DNA of 64,000 nt. Source: Bryobacteraceae bacterium. Its GTDB lineage: Bacteria > Acidobacteriota > Terriglobia > Bryobacterales > Bryobacteraceae. The notes beneath the pieces are model-generated. The model saw only the letters and a program-made list of their open reading frames with translations. It was not told the origin of the DNA and searched no databases. Position numbers and translations under genes: made by a program. The stretch lies in the NCBI GenBank assembly GCA_019752335.1, contig JAIEMJ010000023.1, forward strand, positions 124,001 through 188,000, written 5' to 3'. The stretch's first letter is position 1, and every line of letters begins with the position of its first letter. Below, piece by piece: positions 42,977 to 51,358 of the stretch.

Positions 42977-45616
42977 TTAGTTGATCAGCACGAATTCGTT
43001 GGTATTCAAAAGGGCCTGCGCGTACTGCGCCCAAGTGCCGCCGCCGGCCAGAAACTGCTGGGCCAGCTTCAATTCGCTTTCGGCCGGCGCGCGCCCCAGT
43101 ACGGCGCGATAGAGTTGCTTCACGTCCGGCGTCCTGGCGAGCTTGGCGGCGCGGTCCATGGCGAAGTCGCCATTGAGCAGGAAGAGTTGCTGTGGCGGCG
43201 TAATGGTGGCGCTACGCTTGTCCGCCGTCAGGTTCGGGTTCGGAAAATCAAACAGCGACAGTGACCCATCCAGCTTCCGGCGGCTGATAAAGCCATAGAC
43301 ACTGCGCCGCTGATTGCCCGGATCCTGCAGCCGGACCGGTGGGCCGCCGGCCGTCAGGTCCAATTCGCCCGTCACAGCCAGCAGCGAGTCGCGCAGGCTT
43401 TCCGCATCCAGCCGGCGGACATTGGCCCGCCAGAGCAAGCGGTTGTCCGGGTCGGTGTCGAGGTTCGCGGTCACCTTGGTGGCGCTGAGTTGGTAGGTGG
43501 CAGAGAGCATGATCTCGCGATGGAGCGCCTTCTGGCTCCAGCCGCTTTCTACGAAGCGCGCGGCGAGGTAATCCAGCACTTCGGGATGGCTGGGACGATC
43601 GCCCATGAAGCCAAAGTCCGAGGGGGTGCGCACAATGCCCGCGCCAAAGTGGTGATGCCAGATGCGATTCACCGCGACCCGCGCAGTGAGTGGATTCTTC
43701 GGGTTGGCAATCGCCTCCGCCAGTTCCAAGCGTCCCGCGCCTTGCGTGAACGGCTGGCCGTCGGAGAGCACCGTCAGAAAGCGGCGCGGCACTTCTTCGC
43801 CCAACGTAGCGGCACTGCCGCCGATGCGCACGCGTTCCAGCTTCATGCTCTTGGCGTCGGCGATGGTGTGGAAGAATGGATACTGCGGCGGCAGCTTCGC
43901 CTGCAGCGTCTTCAAGCCCTCGCGCAGCCGCGCCAGATGGTCCTTAAACTCGCCGCTCAGAAAACGTTCCACCGTGCCGTCGCTCTCGTAGTAGCCGCGA
44001 TTCGGGCCGTAGAAGAGCAGACCGTCGTCCTCTTGCTTGAACTCCCGGCCGTAGAAGTCGTTGAAGAAGAGGTCGCGCCACAGGTAGAAGCTTTCGGTCT
44101 TGAGCGAAGTCGCCTCTTCCGCCACGCCGCCCTTGCGCTTCTTGAGCGCTGCGCGCACCAGATTCTCGTCGTCGACTTCCTGACGCTCCTTTAGCACGGT
44201 AAGGACACGTTCCTGGAAGGCGGCGGCGTCGAAGTGATCGGTGTTCCAGTCCCTCAGGTACGGGTGATCCTTCTGCGGATTCCCCAGATACTGGATCCAA
44301 CGGTGGAACGTTTCCGCATCAAGCTTCTCGCGCGTGGCCACGGTCTTCTCGTCCTGGCCCTGCTTCAGCACCAGCCGGGCGGAGGTGACGTAGCGCTCGG
44401 TTTGCAGCGCCAGCATGCGCGCCACCTGCGTGCCCTGGTCCTGCAGGAAGTCCCGGATGACGAGCTTCTGCTGATCCACCTGCTTCTTCTGCGCCTTCCA
44501 GTTCTTCACGGCAGCGTCGTCAGCCAAGGGGAACTCGCTGTCGGTGGTGCTTTCGAAGATGCCGAGCAGCGCGTAGTAATCGGTGGTGGGGATGGGGTCG
44601 AACTTATGGTCGTGGCATTGCGCGCAGCCGGTGGTGAGGCCGAGAAAAACGCGGCCCGTGATGTCGACGCGATCATCCTGGGTATGGGGACGCAGCCCGA
44701 AGAGGCCGAGGCCGCCGGCGTACTGGCGGTTATCTCCCATGAGGTCGCCGGCGATTTGCGCCTTCAAAAACTGGTCATAGGGCAGATCGCGGTTCACGGC
44801 GTCAATCACCCAGTCGCGATAGCGGAAGGCGTTGGCGTAGGGCGCTTCCACTTCGGCTTCGAGCTTGTCGTCGGAATAGCGAGCCAGGTCCAGCCAATGA
44901 CGCCCCCAGCGCTCGCCGTATTGGGGCGAGGCCAGCAAGCGGTCAATCACTTTGGCGAAGGCGTTGGGCGACGAGTCGTTGACGAAGGCGTCGATGTCGG
45001 CGGCTTTGGGCGGCAAGCCGGTAAGGTCGTAGTAGGCGCGGCGTAGCAAGGTCCGTCGGTCCGCCGCCGGCGCCGGAACGACGTTCTTCTCTTCCATCTT
45101 GGCCAGCAGCAGCCGATCCAGGTCGCCCCGGGGCCAGGCGCGATTTTTGACGCTGGGAATCGCCGGCTTCTTCACGGGAACCAGTGACCAGAAGTTGCGC
45201 TGCTCCGGCGTAATGACGTACTTCTTGCCTTTGTTGGCTACCGCCGCGGCGGACTCTGGCCAATAGGCGCCCGTCTTCACCCAGGAGGAGATGTCGGCGA
45301 TCTGGCGGTCCGACAGACGAGGCTGCCCGGCCGGCATGCGTAAGCGCTCATGGGTGTGCGTCACGGCTTGCACGAGCAGGCTTTCGTCCGGCTTGCCGGG
45401 AACCAGCGAGGGGCCGATCTGGCCTCCCTTCAGAAGCCCTTCCCGGGAAGACATATCCAGGCCACCCATACGCGTTTCGGAGTGGCACGGCAGGCAGTTC
45501 TTGACGAAGACCGGCCGGATGCGATTTTCGAAGAAGTCGCGCGCGTCGGGGTCAGGTGCCTGGGCGGCGGCGCAAGCGGCAACGGCGAACAGGACAACAA
45601 ATAGCCGTAGTATCAC
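42977..45616 (-). CDS. PSD1-family cytochrome protein (DUF1549/DUF1553)
   Basis: 879 residues from a GTG at 45616. Signal peptide (ILRLFVVLFAVAACAAAQA), then a planctomycete-type cytochrome c module with one haem motif CLPCH (residues 41-45), a DUF1549 domain (ERWGRHWLDLARYSDDK and GCAQCHDHKFDPI, a second CxxCH), and a C-terminal DUF1553 domain (AVNRIWHHHFGAGIV, LMLSATYQLS-like segment). The two haem motifs suggest electron transfer outside the cytoplasm. It is the first gene of the pair with the DUF1501 protein. Confidence 0.94.
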   Translation of the reverse strand: MILRLFVVLFAVAACAAAQAPDPDARDFFENRIRPVFVKNCLPCHSETRMGGLDMSSREGLLKGGQIGPSLVPGKPDESLLVQAVTHTHERLRMPAGQPRLSDRQIADISSWVKTGAYWPESAAAVANKGKKYVITPEQRNFWSLVPVKKPAIPSVKNRAWPRGDLDRLLLAKMEEKNVVPAPAADRRTLLRRAYYDLTGLPPKAADIDAFVNDSSPNAFAKVIDRLLASPQYGERWGRHWLDLARYSDDKLEAEVEAPYANAFRYRDWVIDAVNRDLPYDQFLKAQIAGDLMGDNRQYAGGLGLFGLRPHTQDDRVDITGRVFLGLTTGCAQCHDHKFDPIPTTDYYALLGIFESTTDSEFPLADDAAVKNWKAQKKQVDQQKLVIRDFLQDQGTQVARMLALQTERYVTSARLVLKQGQDEKTVATREKLDAETFHRWIQYLGNPQKDHPYLRDWNTDHFDAAAFQERVLTVLKERQEVDDENLVRAALKKRKGGVAEEATSLKTESFYLWRDLFFNDFYGREFKQEDDGLLFYGPNRGYYESDGTVERFLSGEFKDHLARLREGLKTLQAKLPPQYPFFHTIADAKSMKLERVRIGGSAATLGEEVPRRFLTVLSDGQPFTQGAGRLELAEAIANPKNPLTARVAVNRIWHHHFGAGIVRTPSDFGFMGDRPSHPEVLDYLAARFVESGWSQKALHREIMLSATYQLSATKVTANLDTDPDNRLLWRANVRRLDAESLRDSLLAVTGELDLTAGGPPVRLQDPGNQRRSVYGFISRRKLDGSLSLFDFPNPNLTADKRSATITPPQQLFLLNGDFAMDRAAKLARTPDVKQLYRAVLGRAPAESELKLAQQFLAGGGTWAQYAQALLNTNEFVLIN

Positions 45617-45697
45617 AGTGCTTCATATTGGATCACAACTGGAGGCGGGTGAAAAGGCCCCTTTGGGGGAGGTGATTTGGGGGTAAAGTCCTATGTC

Positions 45698-45736
45698 ATA
45701 CTGTCGAATGACAGATTGTTCATACGACAGTCTGTC
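45698..45736. promoter_or_regulatory. Cluster of CTGTC/GACAG inverted repeats upstream of the RRM gene
   Basis: CTGTC-gaat-GACAG (45701-45714) is followed by TCATAC and GACAG-t-CTGTC (45726-45736), with TCATAC also preceding the first copy. The two palindromic units share a half-site and lie about 45-80 bases before the RRM start and about 80 bases before the divergent PSD1 start, so they may be operators for either gene. Confidence 0.45.
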
Positions 45737-45779
45737 AGTTTAGAGAACGCCCCGGTGGGGCAGTGAGGAATTAGTGGTT

Positions 45780-46067
45780 ATGCGTTTGTTTCTTGGGAAT
45801 CTCCCGTTCAAGGCCTCGGAAGAAGATCTGACGGATCTATTCCAAAGCATTGGAGTTACGCCAGATTCGATTCAAGTGATGCGGGACCGGCAGACGGGCC
45901 AGTCGCGTGGATTCGGCTTCGCCGAAGTGCCGGACGACCAAGGCAACCAAGCCGTCCAGGCCGTCAACGGCCGTCAGGTGATGGGGCGGGCAATTGTCGT
46001 AAATGAAGCTCGGCCGATGGCCGAACGCGGCGACGGCGGCGGCCGCCCTCCGCGCAATCGTTACTAA
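45780..46067 (+). CDS. RRM-type RNA-binding protein
   Basis: 95 residues from ATG 45780. A single RNA recognition motif with RNP2 LFLGNLPF and RNP1 RGFGFAEV, then a short tail rich in glycine and arginine (GDGGGRPPRNRY). Bacterial RRM proteins of this kind bind single-stranded RNA and some are cold-induced; cyanobacterial examples affect RNA stability and localisation. The palindrome cluster upstream and strong terminator downstream indicate a single-gene transcript. Confidence 0.95.
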   Translation: MRLFLGNLPFKASEEDLTDLFQSIGVTPDSIQVMRDRQTGQSRGFGFAEVPDDQGNQAVQAVNGRQVMGRAIVVNEARPMAERGDGGGRPPRNRY

Positions 46068-46091
46068 CGCCAACGAGACAGAGCGAGCATT

Positions 46092-46132
46092 GGAGCCATG
46101 CGGGGGGTGTCCCGGATGGCTCCTTCTCTTTC
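46092..46132 (+). terminator. Rho-independent terminator of the RRM gene
   Basis: GGAGCCAT (46092-46099) pairs perfectly with ATGGCTCC (46116-46123), followed by the T-rich TTCTCTTTCTT. Confidence 0.8.
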
Positions 46133-46208
46133 TTATCTTCTGTATCTTTTCTTCTCTGCTTACGTACCGAAATGCTCGCAGCGGAGCGGTCCGGAGGGCT
46201 ACCGGAAA

Positions 46209-47024
46209 CTAGAGATGAACAGTGACCCGCAAGAAGGTGGCGGAGATCGAAATGCCCGTGGCGCTTGAGTTCTGCGCTTTCGCCAGATCCACCAACTGGT
46301 CGTAAAGCTCACCGGCTTTCCCGTTTTTCTCCGCAGCTTCGAAAGCGTTCATGGTGGGCCCGTAGTAGCGCCGGAACAAATCGATTAGGCCGGACGGGCT
46401 TTGGTCCTCGGACGAGAAATGAAACGTATCTTTCCGCAGAGAGATCTTCTCTTCGGACACTCCGGCTTGGCCAAAACGATCCAGAACGTGGGCATCTACC
46501 CCCCAGGTCATGGGGCTGATGAAGCCTTCGGGTGGGGGAGGCGTAAAGGCCGAGCTGATTTTGAGCACTTGCGACACGTAGGATGTGGGGTCGTTCGGAA
46601 TCCAGTTGCCCATGACGATGCGGCCCCCGGGTTTTGTCACGCGGACCATCTCTTTGGCGACGTCGAAGGGCTTGGGGGCAAACATGGCGCCGAAGACGGA
46701 TAGGGTGAGATCGAAGGAATGGTCCGCGACGCCTTCGAGACGGCAGGCATCGCCTTGTTGAAATGCCAGGTTGGCGAGTCCAGCCGCAGCGGCGCGCTGG
46801 TTGCCGGCGTCCACCAAGTTCCGGGCGATGTCGATGCCGACGACTTCGGCACCCCGTTGCGCAAGCGGAAGGGCGGTGGTGCCGTCGCCGCAGCCGAGGT
46901 CGAGCACTCGAAGGGGCGGTTGAATGCCAAGCGATTGGACCAGCGCTTCGCCGGAATGGCGCATCATTGCGGCGATCGCGGTGAAGTCGCCTTTCTCCCA
47001 AAGGAGTTGATTCGGATTGACCAT
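46209..47024 (-). CDS. Class I SAM-dependent methyltransferase
   Basis: 271 residues if translation starts at ATG 47024, where the protein opens MVNPNQLLWEKGDFTAIA, the usual start for this family; an upstream TTG overlapping the previous gene would add 29 residues lacking family features. Motif I is VLDLGCGDGTTALPLAQRGAEVVGIDIA and the later motifs are FDLTLSVFGAMFAP and VRVTKPGGRIVMGNW. It resembles UbiE/Methyltransf_11 enzymes; the substrate is unknown. Confidence 0.88.
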   Translation of the reverse strand: MVNPNQLLWEKGDFTAIAAMMRHSGEALVQSLGIQPPLRVLDLGCGDGTTALPLAQRGAEVVGIDIARNLVDAGNQRAAAAGLANLAFQQGDACRLEGVADHSFDLTLSVFGAMFAPKPFDVAKEMVRVTKPGGRIVMGNWIPNDPTSYVSQVLKISSAFTPPPPEGFISPMTWGVDAHVLDRFGQAGVSEEKISLRKDTFHFSSEDQSPSGLIDLFRRYYGPTMNAFEAAEKNGKAGELYDQLVDLAKAQNSSATGISISATFLRVTVHL

Positions 47025-47107
47025 GTTGCCGCCATCGTACCGCGCAAAGCCGAATGCTCCTAGTTCATTTTCATAAATTTGCCAAAGCGACAAGGCGCGG
47101 CTGCCGT

Positions 47108-47791
47108 TCAAACCGTGATGGTTTCGCCGGCGGCGGGCCGCCAGATGCGCAGCGGCAGGTCGGCGACTTGGGCGGCGAAGGCTTCCGGGGTTCCGGTGAG
47201 TACGGGAAAGGTTCCCCAGTGGATAGGCAGGACGGCCTTGGGCCGGAGCAGGCGGCAGGCGTAGGCGGCTTCCTTGGCGCCCATCGTATAGAGGTCGCCG
47301 ATGGGGAGGACGGCCAAGTCCAGGGGGCCATGGATTTCAGCGATGAGGCGCATGTCGCCGAAGACGTTGGTGTCGCCGGCGAGGTAGACGCGGCGGCCAT
47401 CGGCCTCGACGACAAAGCCCGCGGCTTCTCCCAGGTACACGTTGCCGGAGGTTGACGAGCTGTGCTGCGCGTGGGTCATGGTGGCGCGGAGGTAGCCCAA
47501 GTCGGCGGTGCCGCCTTTATTCATGCCGATGGTGCGGCCGACTCCCTGCCCTTCCAGCCACACCGCGAGTTCATGAATGGCGACTACTTGCGGCGTGAAG
47601 CGCTGGGCGAGCGGCACGGTGTCGCCGAGGTGGTCGCTGTGGCCGTGCGTGAGCAGAATGGCATCGCAGCGGTCGACTTGGTGCGCGGCCGGGTAGGTGG
47701 GATTGCCTTGGATGAAAGGGTCAATTAGGATGACTTCGCCGGAGGCGAGGGTGATGGAGAGGGTGCTATGGCCGAGCCAAGTGATTTGCAT
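47108..47791 (-). CDS. Metallo-beta-lactamase-fold hydrolase (UPF0173/UlaG-like)
   Basis: 227 residues. The zinc-binding core reads LTHGHSDHLGD (HxHxDH at about 48-53), with a further histidine in ATMTHAQHSS, an aspartate in VYLAGDTNVFGD and a histidine in LPIHWGTF. The compact form without extra domains matches UPF0173 and UlaG-type lactonases/phosphodiesterases. It lies five bases from the convergently oriented beginning of no other gene but directly downstream of the GH3 gene on the same strand. Confidence 0.9.
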   Translation of the reverse strand: MQITWLGHSTLSITLASGEVILIDPFIQGNPTYPAAHQVDRCDAILLTHGHSDHLGDTVPLAQRFTPQVVAIHELAVWLEGQGVGRTIGMNKGGTADLGYLRATMTHAQHSSSTSGNVYLGEAAGFVVEADGRRVYLAGDTNVFGDMRLIAEIHGPLDLAVLPIGDLYTMGAKEAAYACRLLRPKAVLPIHWGTFPVLTGTPEAFAAQVADLPLRIWRPAAGETITV

Positions 47792-47795
47792 TGCG

Positions 47796-49649
47796 TTACT
47801 CCTGTTGCCCGGTTTGTCCGTGCACGACGGCGGTGCGGCGTGCTAATGGCAGGCCGTCGCCGACGGCGGAAAAGCCGGGGATAGTCACCGGTAGTTTACC
47901 GGTAATGTCGATCTCGCCCCACAGGGCGCGAACGGCGGCGAGTTCGGCGGTGGGGGCGCCGCTACAAGTGGCCAGGATGGCTTGCGCGTTCGGAAAGCCC
48001 CTCACAAAATACGGGCTACCGAGGGAGACCAGGATCAGGGGCACGTTGCTTTTGGCGAGGGTCTCGACGAAGTCCGGGAAGTTGCCGGCCAAACCGACGT
48101 TGCCGCGATAGGCGGCCGTATTGACGAAGGCGCCGAGGACGATGGTGGCGCAGGACTTGGTGAGGTCGGCGGCGAGTTCGGCGAGGTCGGCCTTGGGGAG
48201 AGCCGAGTCGATCCAGTGGGTCTTCATGGTAGGCGTGCGGAGTTGGGCTTCCTCTATCAGACGGCGGCCTTGCGTGGAGTAACGGCCTTCGGCCAGAGCT
48301 ACCAGGCAAGCCTGGGCGGGCTCGCGCAAGGGGACCAGGTTCGCGGGGTTGCGCAAGAGGGTGACCGCGCGGTCCGCGACGGACTGGGCGCTTTCGGCGA
48401 AGACCGGCGAATCCACTTGCTCGCTCACCATTTCGACGTCGACGAGGCGTTGCTTGTGCAGGCCGAGGCGGACCTTAGCCGCGAGTAGTTTGGCGACGCT
48501 TTCGCGAATTTGGTCCTCGCTCAAACGGCCACTTTGAATGGCCAGCAGAACGGCTTGAATGGCTTGTTCGGGCCGGGGCGACATGAGCAAAACGTCGGCG
48601 CCGGCTTCGAGGGCGCGGACGGCGGCTTCGCCGGCGGAGAACTGCTTGGTAAGGCCCTGCATGTCCATGGCGTCGGTAACGACGAGTCCGCGAAAGCCGA
48701 GGTCACGGCGGAGAACGTTGGTGAGGACGTTTTTGGAGACGGTGGCGGGGATTTCGGCGGGCTCGATGGCGGGCACGCTGAGGTGGGAGGTCATCACGGA
48801 GTCGACGCCGGCTTGGATGGCGGCCTGGAAGGGGACGAATTCGAGGGCGTCGAGGCGGGCACGGCCGGCGGTGACGACGGCGAGGGCCATGTGGGTGTCG
48901 GTGGCGGTGTCGCCGTGGCCGGGGAAGTGCTTGACGGTGACGAGCACGGGGGCCTGCGGGTCAGAATGCGCGCCTTCGATAAAGGCCTTCACATGGGCGG
49001 CGACGGCTTCGGGGCGCTCGCCGAAGGAACGGGTGTTGATGATCGGGTTATCGGGATTGTTGTTGACGTCGGCGGACGGGGCGAAGATCCAGTGGACGCC
49101 GAGGGCGCGAGCTTCGCGGGCGGTGGCGTAGCCTTCCATGCGGGTGGCTTTGAGGTCGTTGGCGGCGCCGTAGGCCATGGCGTGGGGGAACTTGGTGGTG
49201 TTGGCGACGCGCATGCTCGCGCCGCGCTCGAAATCGCCACCGACGATGAGGGGCACTTTGGCGACTTTCTGCATGCGGTTGAGGAAAGCAGCCATGGCGT
49301 GCGGTTCGGCGTTGCGGACCTGGCCGTTGACGACGCGGTTGATGACGATCATGCCGCCGACGCCGGTGTCCTGCACGAGTTGGACGTAGCGGCGGAAGTC
49401 CGCTGACTGGGAGCTGTGGGCTTCGCCGAAGCAAGGAATGATGACGAGTTGGGCGATCTGGTCGCGCAGGGTCATGGAGCGCATCCAGCGCTGGACTTCG
49501 GCGGGCGCATGCGCCGGGGGCGCTAAGGGCTTGGGCGCGGGCTTCGCTTTCCCAACGGGCATGGGGGGCTTCTTCGCGGGCAGCTTTGCCTTCGGCGGAA
49601 CGGCGGCAACGGTAAGGCACACCGCGAGCAGCGGCAAGAGTTTGAGCAT
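47796..49649 (-). CDS. Secreted glycoside hydrolase family 3 enzyme (NagZ-like)
   Basis: 617 residues. Signal peptide (MLKLLPLLAVCLTVAAVP), then a Pro/Lys/Ala-rich linker (about 20-48) and a GH3 barrel with VGGDFERGASMRV, the catalytic loop KHFPGHGDTATDTH and the nucleophile segment GLVVTDAMDMQGL. The KHFPGHGDT loop with its histidine general acid is the mark of beta-N-acetylhexosaminidases. A second, smaller alpha/beta domain follows. Since NagZ proteins are usually cytoplasmic and one-domain, this exported two-domain form probably acts on extracellular or periplasmic glycans. Confidence 0.92.
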   Translation of the reverse strand: MLKLLPLLAVCLTVAAVPPKAKLPAKKPPMPVGKAKPAPKPLAPPAHAPAEVQRWMRSMTLRDQIAQLVIIPCFGEAHSSQSADFRRYVQLVQDTGVGGMIVINRVVNGQVRNAEPHAMAAFLNRMQKVAKVPLIVGGDFERGASMRVANTTKFPHAMAYGAANDLKATRMEGYATAREARALGVHWIFAPSADVNNNPDNPIINTRSFGERPEAVAAHVKAFIEGAHSDPQAPVLVTVKHFPGHGDTATDTHMALAVVTAGRARLDALEFVPFQAAIQAGVDSVMTSHLSVPAIEPAEIPATVSKNVLTNVLRRDLGFRGLVVTDAMDMQGLTKQFSAGEAAVRALEAGADVLLMSPRPEQAIQAVLLAIQSGRLSEDQIRESVAKLLAAKVRLGLHKQRLVDVEMVSEQVDSPVFAESAQSVADRAVTLLRNPANLVPLREPAQACLVALAEGRYSTQGRRLIEEAQLRTPTMKTHWIDSALPKADLAELAADLTKSCATIVLGAFVNTAAYRGNVGLAGNFPDFVETLAKSNVPLILVSLGSPYFVRGFPNAQAILATCSGAPTAELAAVRALWGEIDITGKLPVTIPGFSAVGDGLPLARRTAVVHGQTGQQE

Positions 49650-49688
49650 GGGGATTCAGCTATGAGTATAGACTGGAGGTTGGTGCTT

Positions 49689-50891
49689 GTGCCCATGCCC
49701 ACCGTTATGGCCCCTACGTTTTTGGCAGCCCGCGCCTGCGTCCTCGAGAAGATCGCCGTCCGTGTGCCGGAGGTGGAGCGCGTGGACCTGCTTGACGCGG
49801 CCGGACGCGTGCTCGGCCTGGACCTGGCTGCTGACCGCGACTATCCCCCTGTCCCGCGCTCGATGCGTGACGGCTTCGCGGTGCGCTCGGCCGACCTGCC
49901 TGGCCGTCTGCGGCGGATTGGCGAGGTTCGCGCGGGGGAGAGCTTCGTGGGCCGGGTGGGTCCGGGAGAGACCGTGGAGATCATGACCGGCGCGCCGATG
50001 CCGGAGGGTGCTGACCAGGTGGTAATGGTGGAGCATGTTCATCGGCATGACGGCGAGATCATCGAAGTGCCGGCCAGCCCGAAGCCGGGCGATAACTTCA
50101 ACGAACGCGGCGTGGAGGCGGCGGCCGGACAGCGCGTGCTGCAGACGGGCCAACGGCTGAGCTATCCGCAAATCGCCGAACTGGCGACGATCGGGGTGAC
50201 GCGGGTGCCGGTGTTTGTGAAGCCGCGCGTCGCGATTCTGGCCACGGGCGACGAACTGGTGCCCATTGAGGCGAAGCCGCGGCCGGATCAGGTACGGAAT
50301 TCGAATGCCTATTCGCTGGCGGTGCAGGTGCGGCAGGCCGGGGGCGAGCCGGTGATCCTGAGCCCGGCGCACGATACGGCCGATAGCACGCGGCACTTGC
50401 TGACCGAGGGCCTGGAAGCCGATCTGCTGCTGATTTCGGGCGGCGTGTCAGCGGGCAAGTATGATTTGGTGGAAACGATCCTGGCGGAACTGGCGGCAAC
50501 GTTTTTCTTCACGCGTGTGAAGCTACAGCCCGGCCAGCCACTGGTGTTTGGCCAGTGCCAGGAGAAGTTTTTCTTTGGTCTGCCGGGGAATCCGGCGTCC
50601 ACGATGGTGACGTTTGAGCTGTTCGCACGCGCGGCCATCCAATTGCTGTCAGGAGAGACGCCGTCGTTGCCGTTGCCGTTTGCGTCGTTGTCGGCGCCGC
50701 TGCGGCAGAAGGCGGGCTTGACGCGGGTGTTGCCAGCGGTGCTGTCGGCGGATGGCGGCAGTGTGATGCCGTTGAGTTGGAAGGGATCGGGCGACACGGC
50801 GGCGCTCGCGCGGTCTAACTGCTTCACGGTCTCTGACCCGGAGCGCGAGGAGTACGCAGCGGGCGATTGGATCCGCGTCTTAAAGCAATGA
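49689..50891 (+). CDS. moeA: Molybdopterin molybdenumtransferase
   Basis: About 400 residues. Domain motifs are those of MoeA: VPEVERVDLLDAAGRVLGLDL, SMRDGFAV, MTGAPMPEGADQVVM, ILATGDELV with RNSNAY, SGGVSAGKYD and FGLPGNPAST. It inserts molybdate into adenylated molybdopterin to make the cofactor. GTG 49689 lies nine bases after GGAGG; an ATG at 49662 in the same frame would leave only 12 bases to the divergent GH3 gene, and ATG 49695 and 49707 are also possible. The stop overlaps the moaC start. Confidence 0.95.
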   Translation: MPMPTVMAPTFLAARACVLEKIAVRVPEVERVDLLDAAGRVLGLDLAADRDYPPVPRSMRDGFAVRSADLPGRLRRIGEVRAGESFVGRVGPGETVEIMTGAPMPEGADQVVMVEHVHRHDGEIIEVPASPKPGDNFNERGVEAAAGQRVLQTGQRLSYPQIAELATIGVTRVPVFVKPRVAILATGDELVPIEAKPRPDQVRNSNAYSLAVQVRQAGGEPVILSPAHDTADSTRHLLTEGLEADLLLISGGVSAGKYDLVETILAELAATFFFTRVKLQPGQPLVFGQCQEKFFFGLPGNPASTMVTFELFARAAIQLLSGETPSLPLPFASLSAPLRQKAGLTRVLPAVLSADGGSVMPLSWKGSGDTAALARSNCFTVSDPEREEYAAGDWIRVLKQ

Positions 50892-51358
50892 GCCAGTTAT
50901 CGCACTACGACGAACAGGGGCAAGCCCGGATGGTGGACGTGTCCGGCAAGACGGAGACCGTGAGGACGGCGCGCGCGCACGCCGCAGTGAGGATGAATGC
51001 CGCGGTGATGGCGGCTTTGCCCGCGAATCCCAAGGGCAATCCGCTGGAGACGGCGCGCATCGCGGGGATCATGGCGGCGAAAAAGACGTCGGAATTGATT
51101 CCCATGTGTCACCCGTTGCCGCTGAGCCACGTCAGTATCGATATCACGCTGACGGCGGCGGGCGTGGAGATTGTGGCCGAAGCGCGGACGACGGCGAATA
51201 CCGGCGTCGAAATGGAAGCGCTGACCGCGGCAGCCGTCGCGGCGCTGACGGTGTACGACATGACCAAGGCGCTCGATAAGGGCATCGAAATTCAGGACGT
51301 CTACTTGCTGAACAAGACGGGCGGCAAAGGCGGCGATTACCAAAGGATGAAAGCATGA
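50888..51358 (+). CDS. moaC: Cyclic pyranopterin monophosphate synthase
   Basis: 156 residues, normal length. Motifs: MVDVSGKTETVRTA, KTSELIPMCHPLPLS, TANTGVEMEALTAAAVAALTVYDM and the active-site lysine segment LLNKTGGKGGDY. It converts 3',8-cyclo-GTP to cyclic pyranopterin monophosphate in molybdenum cofactor synthesis. It is coupled by ATGA overlaps to moeA upstream and to a VWA protein downstream. moaA, moaD/E and mog are not in the window. Confidence 0.97.
   Translation: MSQLSHYDEQGQARMVDVSGKTETVRTARAHAAVRMNAAVMAALPANPKGNPLETARIAGIMAAKKTSELIPMCHPLPLSHVSIDITLTAAGVEIVAEARTTANTGVEMEALTAAAVAALTVYDMTKALDKGIEIQDVYLLNKTGGKGGDYQRMKA

Noticed and set aside
47108-47791. Metallo-hydrolase as a quorum-quenching lactonase
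   Set aside because: The compact UPF0173/UlaG form lacks features specific to acyl-homoserine lactonases; no substrate can be assigned.
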